From positions 2,618-18,363 of the forward strand of contig DBNV01000102.1 in the NCBI GenBank assembly GCA_002299865.1: a stretch of 15,746 nt of DNA. Reading direction: 5' to 3'. Made by a program: the position numbers and the translations under genes. The DNA comes from Desulfonatronaceae bacterium UBA663 (GTDB lineage Bacteria > Desulfobacterota > Desulfovibrionia > Desulfovibrionales > Desulfonatronaceae). Each line of letters opens with the position of its first letter. The stretch's first letter is position 1. The notes below the pieces were generated by a model. The model did no database searches and was not told where the DNA came from. It saw nothing but the letters and a program-made list of their open reading frames with translations. Of the stretch, positions 5,285 through 12,660 are shown piece after piece.

Positions 5285-7267
5285 ATGACTACAATTCCTT
5301 CAAAAATCGCCCCTCAGGGCGTGCCGATCGCCGAACCGCAAGTCGTTGAGATTGAAAAAGACATACTCATTGTCGGCGGCGGCATGGCCGCCTGCGGCGC
5401 GGCCGTTGAGATCAAGCCCTGGGCCGACAAGCACGGCGTGAGCTACATCCTGGTCGACAAGGCCGCCCTGGAGCGCTCCGGCGCTGTGGCCCAGGGTCTG
5501 TCCGCGATTAACACCTACCTGGGCGAGAACACCCCGGACGATTACGTGCGCATGGTCCGGACCGATCTGATGGGCGTGGTCCGCGAAGACCTGATCTTCG
5601 ACCTGGGCTGCCACGTGGACGATTCCGTGCACTTGTTCGAAGAGTGGGGCCTGCCCTGCTGGATCAAGGAAGGCGACCACAACCTGGACGGCGCCGAGGC
5701 CAAGGCCAAGGGCCTGTCCCTGCGCACCGGCGCCAAGCCGGTCCGTTCCGGCAAGTGGCAGATCATGATCAACGGCGAATCCTACAAGGTCCTGGTGGCC
5801 GAGGCCGCCAAGAACGCCATTGGTCAGGACAACTACCTGGAGCGCATCTTCGTGGTGAAGCTGCTCCTGGACGCCAAACAGCCCAACCGGGTCGCTGGCG
5901 CTGTGGGCTTCTCCCTGCGCGAAAACAAGGTCTACATCTTCAAGTGCAACGCTTGCCTCGTGGCCAGCGGCGGCGCGGTGAACGTGTACCGTCCCCGCTC
6001 CGTTGGTGAAGGTAAAGGCCGCGCCTGGTATCCGGTGTGGAACTCCGGTTCCGGTTACACCTTGGTCGCCCAGGCCGGCGGTGAAATGACCATGATGGAA
6101 AACCGGTTCTGCCCCGCTCGCTTCAAGGACGGTTACGGTCCGGTCGGCGCGTGGTTCCTGCTGTTCAAGGCCAAGGCCGTCAACGCCCTGGGCGAAGACT
6201 ACTGCGTGACCAACGACGAGATGATCAAGGGCTACCGCGAGAAGGGCTATGCCAAGGGGCACGTCATCCCCACCTGTCTGCGCAACCATATGATGCTGGC
6301 AGAAATGCAGGCCGGACGCGGTCCGATCTACATGGACACCGCCACCGCCCTGCAGACCACCTTCGCTACTATGGACAAGAAGCAGCAAAAGCATCTTGAG
6401 GCCGAGGCCTGGGAAGACTTCCTCGACATGTGCGTGGGCCAGGCCAACCTGTGGGCCTGCTTGAATATTGAGCCTGAGAAGGTTGGTTCCGAAATCATGC
6501 CCACCGAGCCCTACCTGCTGGGTTCGCACTCCGGCTGCTGCGGCATCTGGTGTTCCGGCCCCGATGAGGACTGGGTGCCTGACGCCTACAAGATCAAGGC
6601 TGACAACGGCAAGGTTTACAACCGCATGACCACGGTCAACGGCCTGTTCATCGCCGGCGACTGCGTCGGCGCTTCCGGTCACAAGTTCTCCTCCGGCTCC
6701 CACGCCGAGGGCCGTATTGCCGCCAAGCAGATGGTGCGCTGGGTTGTGGACCACAAGGACTACAAGCCCACGATCAAGGAGACGGCCGAAGAACTGAAGA
6801 AGATGATCTACAAGCCGCACTACAACTACGAAGCCGGCAAGTCCGCTTCCACGGATCCGGTGGTCAACCCCATGTACATCACGCCGCGTAACTTCATGGA
6901 CCGCTTGATGAAGTGCACCGACGAATACGGCGCCGGCACCTCCACCTACTACCGGACCTCTGCTAAGCTGCTGGAAACCGGCTTGAAGCTGCTGGACATG
7001 CTGGATGAGGATTCCCACAAGCTGGCCGCCCGCGACCTGCACGAACTGCTGCGTTGCTGGGAGCAGTATCACCGCCTGTGGACCGTCCGGCTGCACATGC
7101 AGCACATCCAGTTCCGTACGGAAACCCGGTACCCCGGTTTCTACTATCGCATGGACTTCCCCGAACTGAACGACGATGAGTGGAAGTGCTTCACCAACTC
7201 CAAGTACGATCCGATCAAAAAGGAAACCAAATTCTTCAAGGTGCCTTTGATTCAGATCATCCCGTAA
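5285..7267 (+). CDS. aprA: Adenylylsulfate (APS) reductase alpha subunit, AprA (660 aa)
   Basis: The FAD-containing catalytic subunit that reduces APS to sulfite plus AMP, in complex with AprB. It belongs to the fumarate reductase/succinate dehydrogenase flavoprotein superfamily. The FAD-binding Rossmann motif ILIVGGGMAACGAA is at residues 27-40, followed by LVDKAALERSGAVAQGLSAIN, typical of AprA. A second FAD contact, VNGLFIAGDCVGASGHKFSSGS, lies near residues 455-476. The C-terminal region HRLWTVRLHMQHIQFRTETR and YRMDFPELNDDEWKCF is characteristic. The length matches the family (about 660 aa). The ribosome site GAGGAGG precedes the ATG by 8 nt. A strong terminator begins 14 nt after the stop. 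The gene has strongly GC-biased third positions, as expected of a highly expressed gene, which also opens long meaningless frames on the opposite strand. Confidence 0.99.
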   Translation: MTTIPSKIAPQGVPIAEPQVVEIEKDILIVGGGMAACGAAVEIKPWADKHGVSYILVDKAALERSGAVAQGLSAINTYLGENTPDDYVRMVRTDLMGVVREDLIFDLGCHVDDSVHLFEEWGLPCWIKEGDHNLDGAEAKAKGLSLRTGAKPVRSGKWQIMINGESYKVLVAEAAKNAIGQDNYLERIFVVKLLLDAKQPNRVAGAVGFSLRENKVYIFKCNACLVASGGAVNVYRPRSVGEGKGRAWYPVWNSGSGYTLVAQAGGEMTMMENRFCPARFKDGYGPVGAWFLLFKAKAVNALGEDYCVTNDEMIKGYREKGYAKGHVIPTCLRNHMMLAEMQAGRGPIYMDTATALQTTFATMDKKQQKHLEAEAWEDFLDMCVGQANLWACLNIEPEKVGSEIMPTEPYLLGSHSGCCGIWCSGPDEDWVPDAYKIKADNGKVYNRMTTVNGLFIAGDCVGASGHKFSSGSHAEGRIAAKQMVRWVVDHKDYKPTIKETAEELKKMIYKPHYNYEAGKSASTDPVVNPMYITPRNFMDRLMKCTDEYGAGTSTYYRTSAKLLETGLKLLDMLDEDSHKLAARDLHELLRCWEQYHRLWTVRLHMQHIQFRTETRYPGFYYRMDFPELNDDEWKCFTNSKYDPIKKETKFFKVPLIQIIP

Positions 7268-7280
7268 CCTTTGGGTTACG

Positions 7281-7313
7281 AGCTGCGGGCCGCAAGGCCC
7301 GCAGCTTTCTTTT
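7281..7313 (+). terminator. Intrinsic terminator after aprA
   Basis: AGCTGCGGGCC (7281-7291) pairs perfectly with GGCCCGCAGCT (7296-7306) around a GCAA tetraloop, followed by TTCTTTT. A smaller hairpin, GTAACC-TTTG-GGTTAC (7264-7279), overlaps the aprA stop just before it. This should end, or strongly reduce, transcription between aprA and qmoA. Confidence 0.85.
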
Positions 7314-7342
7314 GTCGAAAGGGCGCGGAGTCCTTCACGATT

Positions 7343-7399
7343 GTCTAAACCTCGGGTGAAGGCCAGTCCACAAGGCGGGCTTGCATCCGAGGTTTAGAC
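7343..7399 (+). promoter_or_regulatory. Long hairpin in the qmoA leader
   Basis: The arm at 7343-7358 pairs with 7384-7399 over 16 bp (13 perfect from the base, then one G-U, then 2 more), closing a 25-nt loop. No T-run follows. It lies between the aprA terminator and the qmoA ribosome site, 53 nt before the qmoA ATG. It may be a structured 5' leader or a pair of widely spaced inverted protein-binding sites. I do not recognise a known riboswitch class. Confidence 0.65.
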
Positions 7400-7452
7400 C
7401 ATATCTTTGGACCTTGAAGGCCCAATGTCAGGAAAACTGCACGGAGGAAAGG

Positions 7453-8700
7453 ATGGAACATTCAGGAATACTTGTGGTGGGAGGCGGCTTCAGCGGAATC
7501 ACCGCCGCACTGGAAGCCGCCGAGGTTGGACATGAGGTCTATATTGTTGAGAAAAGTTCGTATCTGGGCGGGCGCGTCTCCCAGTTGAACCAATATTTTC
7601 CCAAGCTTTGTCCGCCTTCCTGCGGATTGGAGATCAATTTTCAGCGCATCAAGAACAATTCGCGGGTACAGTATTTCACCATGGCCGAAGTGGTTTCCAT
7701 CTCCGGCAAACCCGGCGCGTATACGGCCAAAGTCAAGCTCAGCCCCAGGTATGTCAACACCAACTGTACCGCCTGCGACAAATGTACTGCGGTCTGTCCG
7801 GTGGAGGCCGACTCGGAATTCGATCTCGGCTTGCAGAAGCGCAAGGCCATTTATCGTTCGCACTTGGCGTCTTTTCCCCTGCGGTACGTGATTGATCCGG
7901 CGGTTTGCCTCGGCAAGACCTGTTCCAAGTGCGTGGAGGCCTGTGCTTATAACGCCGTGGATCTGGACGAGCAGCCCAAGGAAATCACGTTGACCGTATG
8001 TGCGGTGATCTGGGCCACGGGCTGGAAGCCCTACGATTTGGACAAGCTGAAGATTCTTGGCGCGGGCAAAATCAAGAACGCCATTTCCAACATGCAGATG
8101 GAGCGCTTGGCCAGTCCCAGCGGTCCGACCAACGGCAAGATCGTCCGTCCTTCCGACGCCAAGGAGCCGCAACGCATCGCCTTTGTGCAGTGCGCCGGTT
8201 CGCGTGACGAGTCGCATTTATCCTACTGTTCCTATATCTGCTGTATGGCTTCGTTGAAACAGGTCACCTACCTGCGGGCCCAGCATCCTGATGCGAAGAT
8301 CGTCATTTACTATATCGACCTGCGTACTCCCGGACGGTATGACAAGTTCCTGCAAAAGATCCGCGAGGACGAGAAAGTCCTGATGGTCAAGGGCAAGGTG
8401 GCCAAGGTCGCAGAGGACGGGGCCACGGGCGACGTGCTGGTCACGGCCGAGGACATCATCGGCGGCCTGAAAAAGGAAGAGCGTTTCGACATGGTGGTCT
8501 TGGCCACCGGCATGCAGCCCAGCATCGTCGGTCAGACTCTGCCCATGGACATGAAACTGGATGAGGAAGGCTTTTGCATTGCGCAGGAAGACGGGTTCAG
8601 TGCCGCCGGGTGCGCCAAAATGCCTTTGGATGTCATGCGTTCGGCTCAGACTGCGACCGGTGCGGCGCTGAAAGCTATTCAAACCGTGGTAGGGAGGTAA
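7453..8700 (+). CDS. qmoA: Quinone-interacting membrane-bound oxidoreductase subunit QmoA (415 aa)
   Basis: A flavoprotein subunit of the QmoABC complex, which links the membrane quinone pool to APS reductase. It resembles part of HdrA of heterodisulfide reductase. The FAD motif ILVVGGGFSGITAALEAAE begins at residue 6, followed by the HdrA-like YLGGRVSQLNQYFPKLCPPSC. Two cluster-like cysteine groups are visible: Cys105, 108, 111 and 115 (CTACDKCTAVC) and Cys152, 157, 160 and 164 (CLGKTCSKCVEAC). A second nucleotide-binding part ends with VVLATGMQPS. The length is normal for QmoA. I chose the ATG at 7453 because GGAGGAAAGG lies directly before it; in-frame sequence further upstream runs into the leader hairpin. 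The ribosome site of qmoB overlaps the end of this gene. Confidence 0.96.
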   Translation: MEHSGILVVGGGFSGITAALEAAEVGHEVYIVEKSSYLGGRVSQLNQYFPKLCPPSCGLEINFQRIKNNSRVQYFTMAEVVSISGKPGAYTAKVKLSPRYVNTNCTACDKCTAVCPVEADSEFDLGLQKRKAIYRSHLASFPLRYVIDPAVCLGKTCSKCVEACAYNAVDLDEQPKEITLTVCAVIWATGWKPYDLDKLKILGAGKIKNAISNMQMERLASPSGPTNGKIVRPSDAKEPQRIAFVQCAGSRDESHLSYCSYICCMASLKQVTYLRAQHPDAKIVIYYIDLRTPGRYDKFLQKIREDEKVLMVKGKVAKVAEDGATGDVLVTAEDIIGGLKKEERFDMVVLATGMQPSIVGQTLPMDMKLDEEGFCIAQEDGFSAAGCAKMPLDVMRSAQTATGAALKAIQTVVGR

Positions 8701-8703
8701 GCA

Positions 8704-10989
8704 ATGTCCAACAAAATTGGTGTCTATATCTGCGAAGGATGCGACATTGGCCCTCAGCTCAATACCGGGCAATTGGCAGAATTCGTGCAAAGCGAATACG
8801 GCAAAAGCTGTCCGGTGGTGAAGACCGCTCCGGTGCTGTGCAGCCAGGAAGGCAAGGCCCTAATTCAGGTTGACGTGGATGCCGAGACCGTGGATCGGGT
8901 TGCGGTGTGCGCCTGTTCTCCCCGCGTCAAATGGGATGTTTTCCGCTTCGGTGAGAATGTCGTGCTGGAGCGGGTCAATCTGCGCGAACAGTGTGTCTGG
9001 TCCTACAACCGCCCCAAAGCCGATCGGACCGCCGCAGGCGAAGTGCCTGAAACCCTGCGCATGATGGCCCAGGACTATATCCGCATGGGCATCATCAAGC
9101 TCCAGAAGTACACCGCGCCGCAAGCCGAAATTCCCGCGGTGACCAAGACCATTCTCGTTCTGGGCGGCGGCAATACCGGCATGACCGCAGCCCTGGGCGG
9201 CGCGAAGCTCGGCTACAATGTTGTTTTGGTGGAAAAAGAGGGTCAGCTTGGCGGGTTTGCTGCGAAGATGTATAAGCGAGCGCCTTACTTTCATCCCTAT
9301 GCCGAAGTCCTGATGCCGAACATCGACCAGAAGATCAACGAGGTGACGGCGCACGAGAAAATTCGGGTGATCACGAACGCCATTCTGGAGAAGCTGGAAG
9401 GCGCTCCCGGACAATATACCGCGGTGATCAAGAACGGGGCCAGCGAGGAGAGCATCCCGGTCGGTTCCGTTGTTCTGGCTACCGGCTGGAAGCCTTTTGA
9501 CCCGACCGCTCGCGTCGTCGCGAAGGACGCGCCGGCTTGCAAGGTCCAGGACGGAGAAGCCACAGTGGAAGCCATGGTGGTGGAACAGGGTGAGAATGTT
9601 CTCGAACCCTTGGGCCATGGAAAATTCACCAATGTGATTACCAACGTGGACATGGAGTTGATGGCCAAGAAGGGCGAATTGCTGCGGCCTTCGGACGGAC
9701 GTCCGGTTAGGGCTGTTGCCTTTATCCAGTGTGCCGGTCAGCGGTCCGCAAAAGAGGGGCATCTGCCGTACTGTTCTTCCGTGTGTTGCGTGGTTTCCCT
9801 GAAGCAGGCCGGGTATGTGCGGGAAAAGAACCCCGAGGCCAAGGCCTTCGTGATCTACAAGGACATGATCGTTCCCGGATTGCAGGAGTTTTACTACAAG
9901 GCGGCCCAGAACGATCCGGGCATCTTCCTGACCAAGGGCCAAGTGGCCGCAGTGGCCGAGGACTCCGACGGCGGAATCGTCATCACCGTCAAGGACACCC
10001 TGCTGGGTGAGGACATCGAGATCAAGGTGGACATGCTGGTGCTGGCCACGGGCATGGTTCCCACGACCCTGGCCGAGCCCGTGATCAACCTTTCCTATCG
10101 TCTGGGGCCGGCCTTTCCTGATCTGCAACTGTTTAACGGATTCGCCGATTCCAACTACATCTGCTTCCCCTACGAAACCCGCCGCACCGGCATCTATTCC
10201 GCAGGATGCGTGCATCAGCCCATGCTTATGGGCGCGGCCGAGGAGGACGCGGCCGGCGCCGTGCTCAAGGCCGTTCAGTGTCTTGAGTCCATCAACCGGG
10301 GCATGGCGGTCCATCCCCGTTCCGGCGACATCTCCTTCCCTAAGTTCAATATGGTGCGCTGCACGCAGTGCAAGCGCTGCACCGAGGAGTGTCCGTTCGG
10401 GGCCTTGGACGACGACGAAAAAGGCACGCCCAAGCCCAACCCGACCCGGTGCCGCCGTTGCGGCACCTGCATGGGCGCCTGTCCTGAGCGCGTCATTTCC
10501 TTTGAGGAATACAACGTGGACATGATCGCCTCCATGATCAAGGAAAACGAGGTGCCGGACGACATCGACGAGGGCGGTCCTCGGGTCGTGGTCTTCGTCT
10601 GCGAAAACGACGCCTATCCGGCCTTGGATATGGCAGCCTTCCAGGGCAAAAAATGGTCCCCCTACGTGCGCTTCATATCGGTGCGTTGCCTGGGCTCCAT
10701 CAACACCATCTGGATCGCGGACTCCATGTCCAAGGGTATTGACGGCGTGCTGCTGCTGGGCTGCAAGCACGGAGACGACTATCAGTGCCACTTTGCCAAG
10801 GGCAGCGAACTGTGCAACAGACGCATGGAAAACATCGCCGAGACCCTCGGTCGCCTGCAACTCGAGCCCGAGCGCGTGCAGCAAAAGCAGGTCGCCATAG
10901 ATGAGTACGACAAAATTCCGCAGATCATTGATGAGTTCATGAGTCACATCATCGACAACATCGGTGCAAACCCATTCAAAGGCTTCTAG
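8704..10989 (+). CDS. qmoB: Quinone-interacting membrane-bound oxidoreductase subunit QmoB (761 aa)
   Basis: The large flavin and iron-sulfur subunit of QmoABC, an HdrA-like protein fused to an MvhD-like domain. In order: an N-terminal HdrA-type segment with Cys10 and Cys13 (YICEGCD); an FAD motif, VLGGGNTGMTAALGGAKLG, near residue 152; an HdrA core with FIQCAGQRS and SVCCVVSLKQAGYV; two [4Fe-4S] sites at Cys553, 556, 559 and 563 and Cys583, 586, 589 and 593; and an MvhD-like C-terminal domain from about 628 with VRCLGSINT and LLLGCKHGDDYQC. The ribosome site GGGAGG overlaps the end of qmoA, whose stop is 3 nt from this ATG. qmoC follows after 13 nt. The length and domain order agree with known QmoB. 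It is likely to exchange electrons with AprBA, which is established as a model but not shown by sequence. Confidence 0.97.
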   Translation: MSNKIGVYICEGCDIGPQLNTGQLAEFVQSEYGKSCPVVKTAPVLCSQEGKALIQVDVDAETVDRVAVCACSPRVKWDVFRFGENVVLERVNLREQCVWSYNRPKADRTAAGEVPETLRMMAQDYIRMGIIKLQKYTAPQAEIPAVTKTILVLGGGNTGMTAALGGAKLGYNVVLVEKEGQLGGFAAKMYKRAPYFHPYAEVLMPNIDQKINEVTAHEKIRVITNAILEKLEGAPGQYTAVIKNGASEESIPVGSVVLATGWKPFDPTARVVAKDAPACKVQDGEATVEAMVVEQGENVLEPLGHGKFTNVITNVDMELMAKKGELLRPSDGRPVRAVAFIQCAGQRSAKEGHLPYCSSVCCVVSLKQAGYVREKNPEAKAFVIYKDMIVPGLQEFYYKAAQNDPGIFLTKGQVAAVAEDSDGGIVITVKDTLLGEDIEIKVDMLVLATGMVPTTLAEPVINLSYRLGPAFPDLQLFNGFADSNYICFPYETRRTGIYSAGCVHQPMLMGAAEEDAAGAVLKAVQCLESINRGMAVHPRSGDISFPKFNMVRCTQCKRCTEECPFGALDDDEKGTPKPNPTRCRRCGTCMGACPERVISFEEYNVDMIASMIKENEVPDDIDEGGPRVVVFVCENDAYPALDMAAFQGKKWSPYVRFISVRCLGSINTIWIADSMSKGIDGVLLLGCKHGDDYQCHFAKGSELCNRRMENIAETLGRLQLEPERVQQKQVAIDEYDKIPQIIDEFMSHIIDNIGANPFKGF

Positions 10990-11002
10990 GAGGAGACCAA
11001 CG

Positions 11003-12169
11003 ATGGCTCACGTGAACCGCATCGAACCCGACTTGCAGTTTATTAAGGATCTGCAGGCTGCGGGCGGAGAATCGCTGAAGAAATGTTATCAATGCGCCAC
11101 ATGCTCCGTGGTCTGCCCCTTGTCCCCGGAAGAGAACCCCTATCCCCGCAAGGAAATGATTTGGGCCCAGTGGGGTCTGAAGAACAAACTGGTGGGCGAT
11201 CTGGACATGTGGCTGTGTCACAACTGCGGGACCTGTTCGGACGAGTGTCCCAGGGGGGCTAAGCCCGCAGATCTGATGGCCGCCGCGCGCAACATGGCCT
11301 ATCAGCATGTCGCTAAGCCCGCGATCATGGGCAAGCTGATGAGTTCCCCCAAGTATCTTCCCATTTTGGCCGGTATTCCTGCCCTGCTCTTCCTGGTCGC
11401 CTGGTATATCACCGCCGGCCTGGGGACCCCCGTGGACGAGTACGGCAATGTCCTGTGGCGGCTTGTTTTCCCCATCATGTTCATTGATCTGGTATTTGGG
11501 CCCATAGCCCTGGCCGTGGCCGTGATTTTCGTTCTCGGCGTCCGCAACCTGATCAAAATCTTCAACGACTCGCCGCAGGCCCCTGTGGGCGGGGTTCCGA
11601 TCAAGGACGTACTTAAGTCCACGTGGCAGGTCATCAAGGATCAAATCCTGACCCACACCAAGTGGAAAGAGTGCGGCAGCGACAACAAGGATCGCTTTAT
11701 CGGCCACTTGGGGATATTCTTCGGATTCATCGGGCTGTTCATCGTCACGGCGTATGTGGCCGTGGCCTATTGGCTTAGCGTTTTCACGGACCTGGAGCTG
11801 TATACGCCCATGAGTCTCTGGAACCCCTTCAAGATTTTGGCTAACGTGGCGTCCATCGCCTTGATCGTCGGCCTTGTGCTGATGACTAAGCGGCGCTTGA
11901 ATCTTGATGACGCGAAGTTCAAGTCTTCCTATTACGACTGGTATCTTTTGGGCCTGATCTGGGTGGTGACCCTCTCCGGCATGTTCAGTCAGTTGCTTCG
12001 ACTGGCCGATGCCGTCGGCTTTGCCTATCCCGTCTACTACATCCACTTGGTGAGCGTGTTCATGCTGTTCGCCTATTTGCCGTGGTCCAAATTGGCTCAC
12101 TTGGTCTACCGTACCGTGGCCCTTGGCTATGCCAGGTCCATTGGACGAGACCCCAAACCGCAGGCTTAG
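11003..12169 (+). CDS. qmoC: Quinone-interacting membrane-bound oxidoreductase subunit QmoC (388 aa)
   Basis: The membrane anchor of the Qmo complex, a fusion of an HdrC-like iron-sulfur domain and an HdrE-like cytochrome b domain that oxidises menaquinol. Two [4Fe-4S] motifs are visible: Cys28, 31, 34 and 38 (CYQCATCSVVC) and Cys72, 75, 78 and 82 (CHNCGTCSDEC). About six hydrophobic segments follow, near residues 119-140, 153-180, 235-258, 275-295, 312-333 and 340-362. Histidines that may bind heme include 235, 348 and 366. The ATG at 11003 has AGGAGG 9 nt upstream, overlapping the qmoB stop. An upstream in-frame ATG inside qmoB is rejected for this reason. A strong terminator follows 18 nt after the stop. 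No QmoD-like gene follows. Confidence 0.97.
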   Translation: MAHVNRIEPDLQFIKDLQAAGGESLKKCYQCATCSVVCPLSPEENPYPRKEMIWAQWGLKNKLVGDLDMWLCHNCGTCSDECPRGAKPADLMAAARNMAYQHVAKPAIMGKLMSSPKYLPILAGIPALLFLVAWYITAGLGTPVDEYGNVLWRLVFPIMFIDLVFGPIALAVAVIFVLGVRNLIKIFNDSPQAPVGGVPIKDVLKSTWQVIKDQILTHTKWKECGSDNKDRFIGHLGIFFGFIGLFIVTAYVAVAYWLSVFTDLELYTPMSLWNPFKILANVASIALIVGLVLMTKRRLNLDDAKFKSSYYDWYLLGLIWVVTLSGMFSQLLRLADAVGFAYPVYYIHLVSVFMLFAYLPWSKLAHLVYRTVALGYARSIGRDPKPQA

Positions 12170-12187
12170 TTTTTTAACTTTGTCCTT

Positions 12188-12217
12188 AAAAACCAGGGCG
12201 TTGGCCCTGGTTTTTTT
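12188..12217 (+). terminator. Strong intrinsic terminator of the qmoABC operon
   Basis: CCAGGGC (12193-12199) pairs with GCCCTGG (12204-12210) around GTTG, with AAAAA before and TTTTTTT (12211-12217) after, extending the stem to 12 bp. A textbook rho-independent terminator, able to act on both strands. Confidence 0.95.
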
Positions 12218-12230
12218 ATGGGCGAAAAGA

Positions 12231-12256
12231 CACTTGTCAGGCGCACTTGTCAGGCG
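12231..12256. repeat. Perfect tandem 13-bp duplication upstream of rpmE
   Basis: CACTTGTCAGGCG occurs twice without a gap. Each copy contains TTGTCA, one mismatch from a sigma-70 -35 box, but I see no good -10 box at the right distance. GACAC and GTGTC flank the pair (12229-12233 and 12256-12260). It may be part of the rpmE promoter or a recent slippage duplication. Confidence 0.75.
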
Positions 12257-12310
12257 TGTCCGAAAAGGTTAATTAGTTTGGTTTCGAGATAATCACCAAG
12301 GAGTTGAGCC

Positions 12311-12538
12311 ATGAGAAGCGACATCCACCCGGAAATCCAAAAGAAACCGATTCGTTGCGCGTGCGGATTCGAGATCGAGGCATTGACCACGCAACGCGGC
12401 GATACCCATGTGGAAATCTGCTCCAATTGTCATCCGTTCTACACGGGCAAGCAGAAATTCGTAGATACCGCCGGGCGTATTGATCGCTTTCAGAAGAAAT
12501 ACGCCGGGTTCCGGGGCAATTCCCAGCAAAACGCCTAA
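12311..12538 (+). CDS. rpmE: 50S ribosomal protein L31, zinc-binding type (75 aa)
   Basis: A small protein of the large ribosomal subunit. It shows the L31 signature: MRSDIHPEI at the N-terminus, then CAC (Cys16 and Cys18), CSNCHPFYTGKQKFVD (Cys37 and Cys40) and GRIDRFQKKY. All four cysteines are present, so it is the C+ zinc-ribbon form rather than the zinc-independent paralogue. The length is typical. AAGGAG lies 7 nt before the ATG. It is first in the rpmE-prfA-prmC group; a hairpin without a T-run separates it from prfA. Confidence 0.97.
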   Translation: MRSDIHPEIQKKPIRCACGFEIEALTTQRGDTHVEICSNCHPFYTGKQKFVDTAGRIDRFQKKYAGFRGNSQQNA

Positions 12539-12560
12539 ATCCTCGCGTCAGCGCTGCTTC

Positions 12561-12586
12561 GGGTCGGGATCTCATCATCCCGACCC
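12561..12586 (+). repeat. Perfect 10-bp hairpin between rpmE and prfA
   Basis: GGGTCGGGAT (12561-12570) pairs with ATCCCGACCC (12577-12586) around CTCATC. No T-tract follows, so simple intrinsic termination is doubtful. It may be a processing or stabilising hairpin at the 3' end of the rpmE message. The rest of the 122-nt gap shows no clear promoter. Confidence 0.7.
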
Positions 12587-12660
12587 ATGCAACGGTTCGG
12601 GTTGGGGTTCCATGCTTTGAGCCACTCGCATCGCGTTGCAACCCTCCAATAGACTTTCGT

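Noticed and set aside
4375..5286. 303-codon minus-strand frame across sat', aprB and the repeat array
   Set aside because: It runs antisense through aprB and through the GC-rich array and has no domain.
5300..7105. 601-codon open frame on the minus strand opposite aprA
   Set aside because: It lacks any recognisable domain and is explained by the strong G/C bias at third positions of aprA. The plus-strand protein is unmistakable.
7381..7452. N-terminal extension of QmoA upstream of the ATG at 7453
   Set aside because: It overlaps the right arm of the leader hairpin. GGAGGAAAGG directly before 7453 decides the start.
8860..10947. 695-codon open frame on the minus strand opposite qmoB
   Set aside because: Same cause: low-complexity, His-, Gly- and Val-rich translation with no domain, fully covered by qmoB.
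10976..12100. 374-codon open frame on the minus strand opposite qmoC
   Set aside because: Shadow of qmoC, with no ribosome site or family resemblance.
12287..12293. GATAAT as a -10 box for rpmE
   Set aside because: It lies too close to the ATG at 12311 and has no -35 partner.
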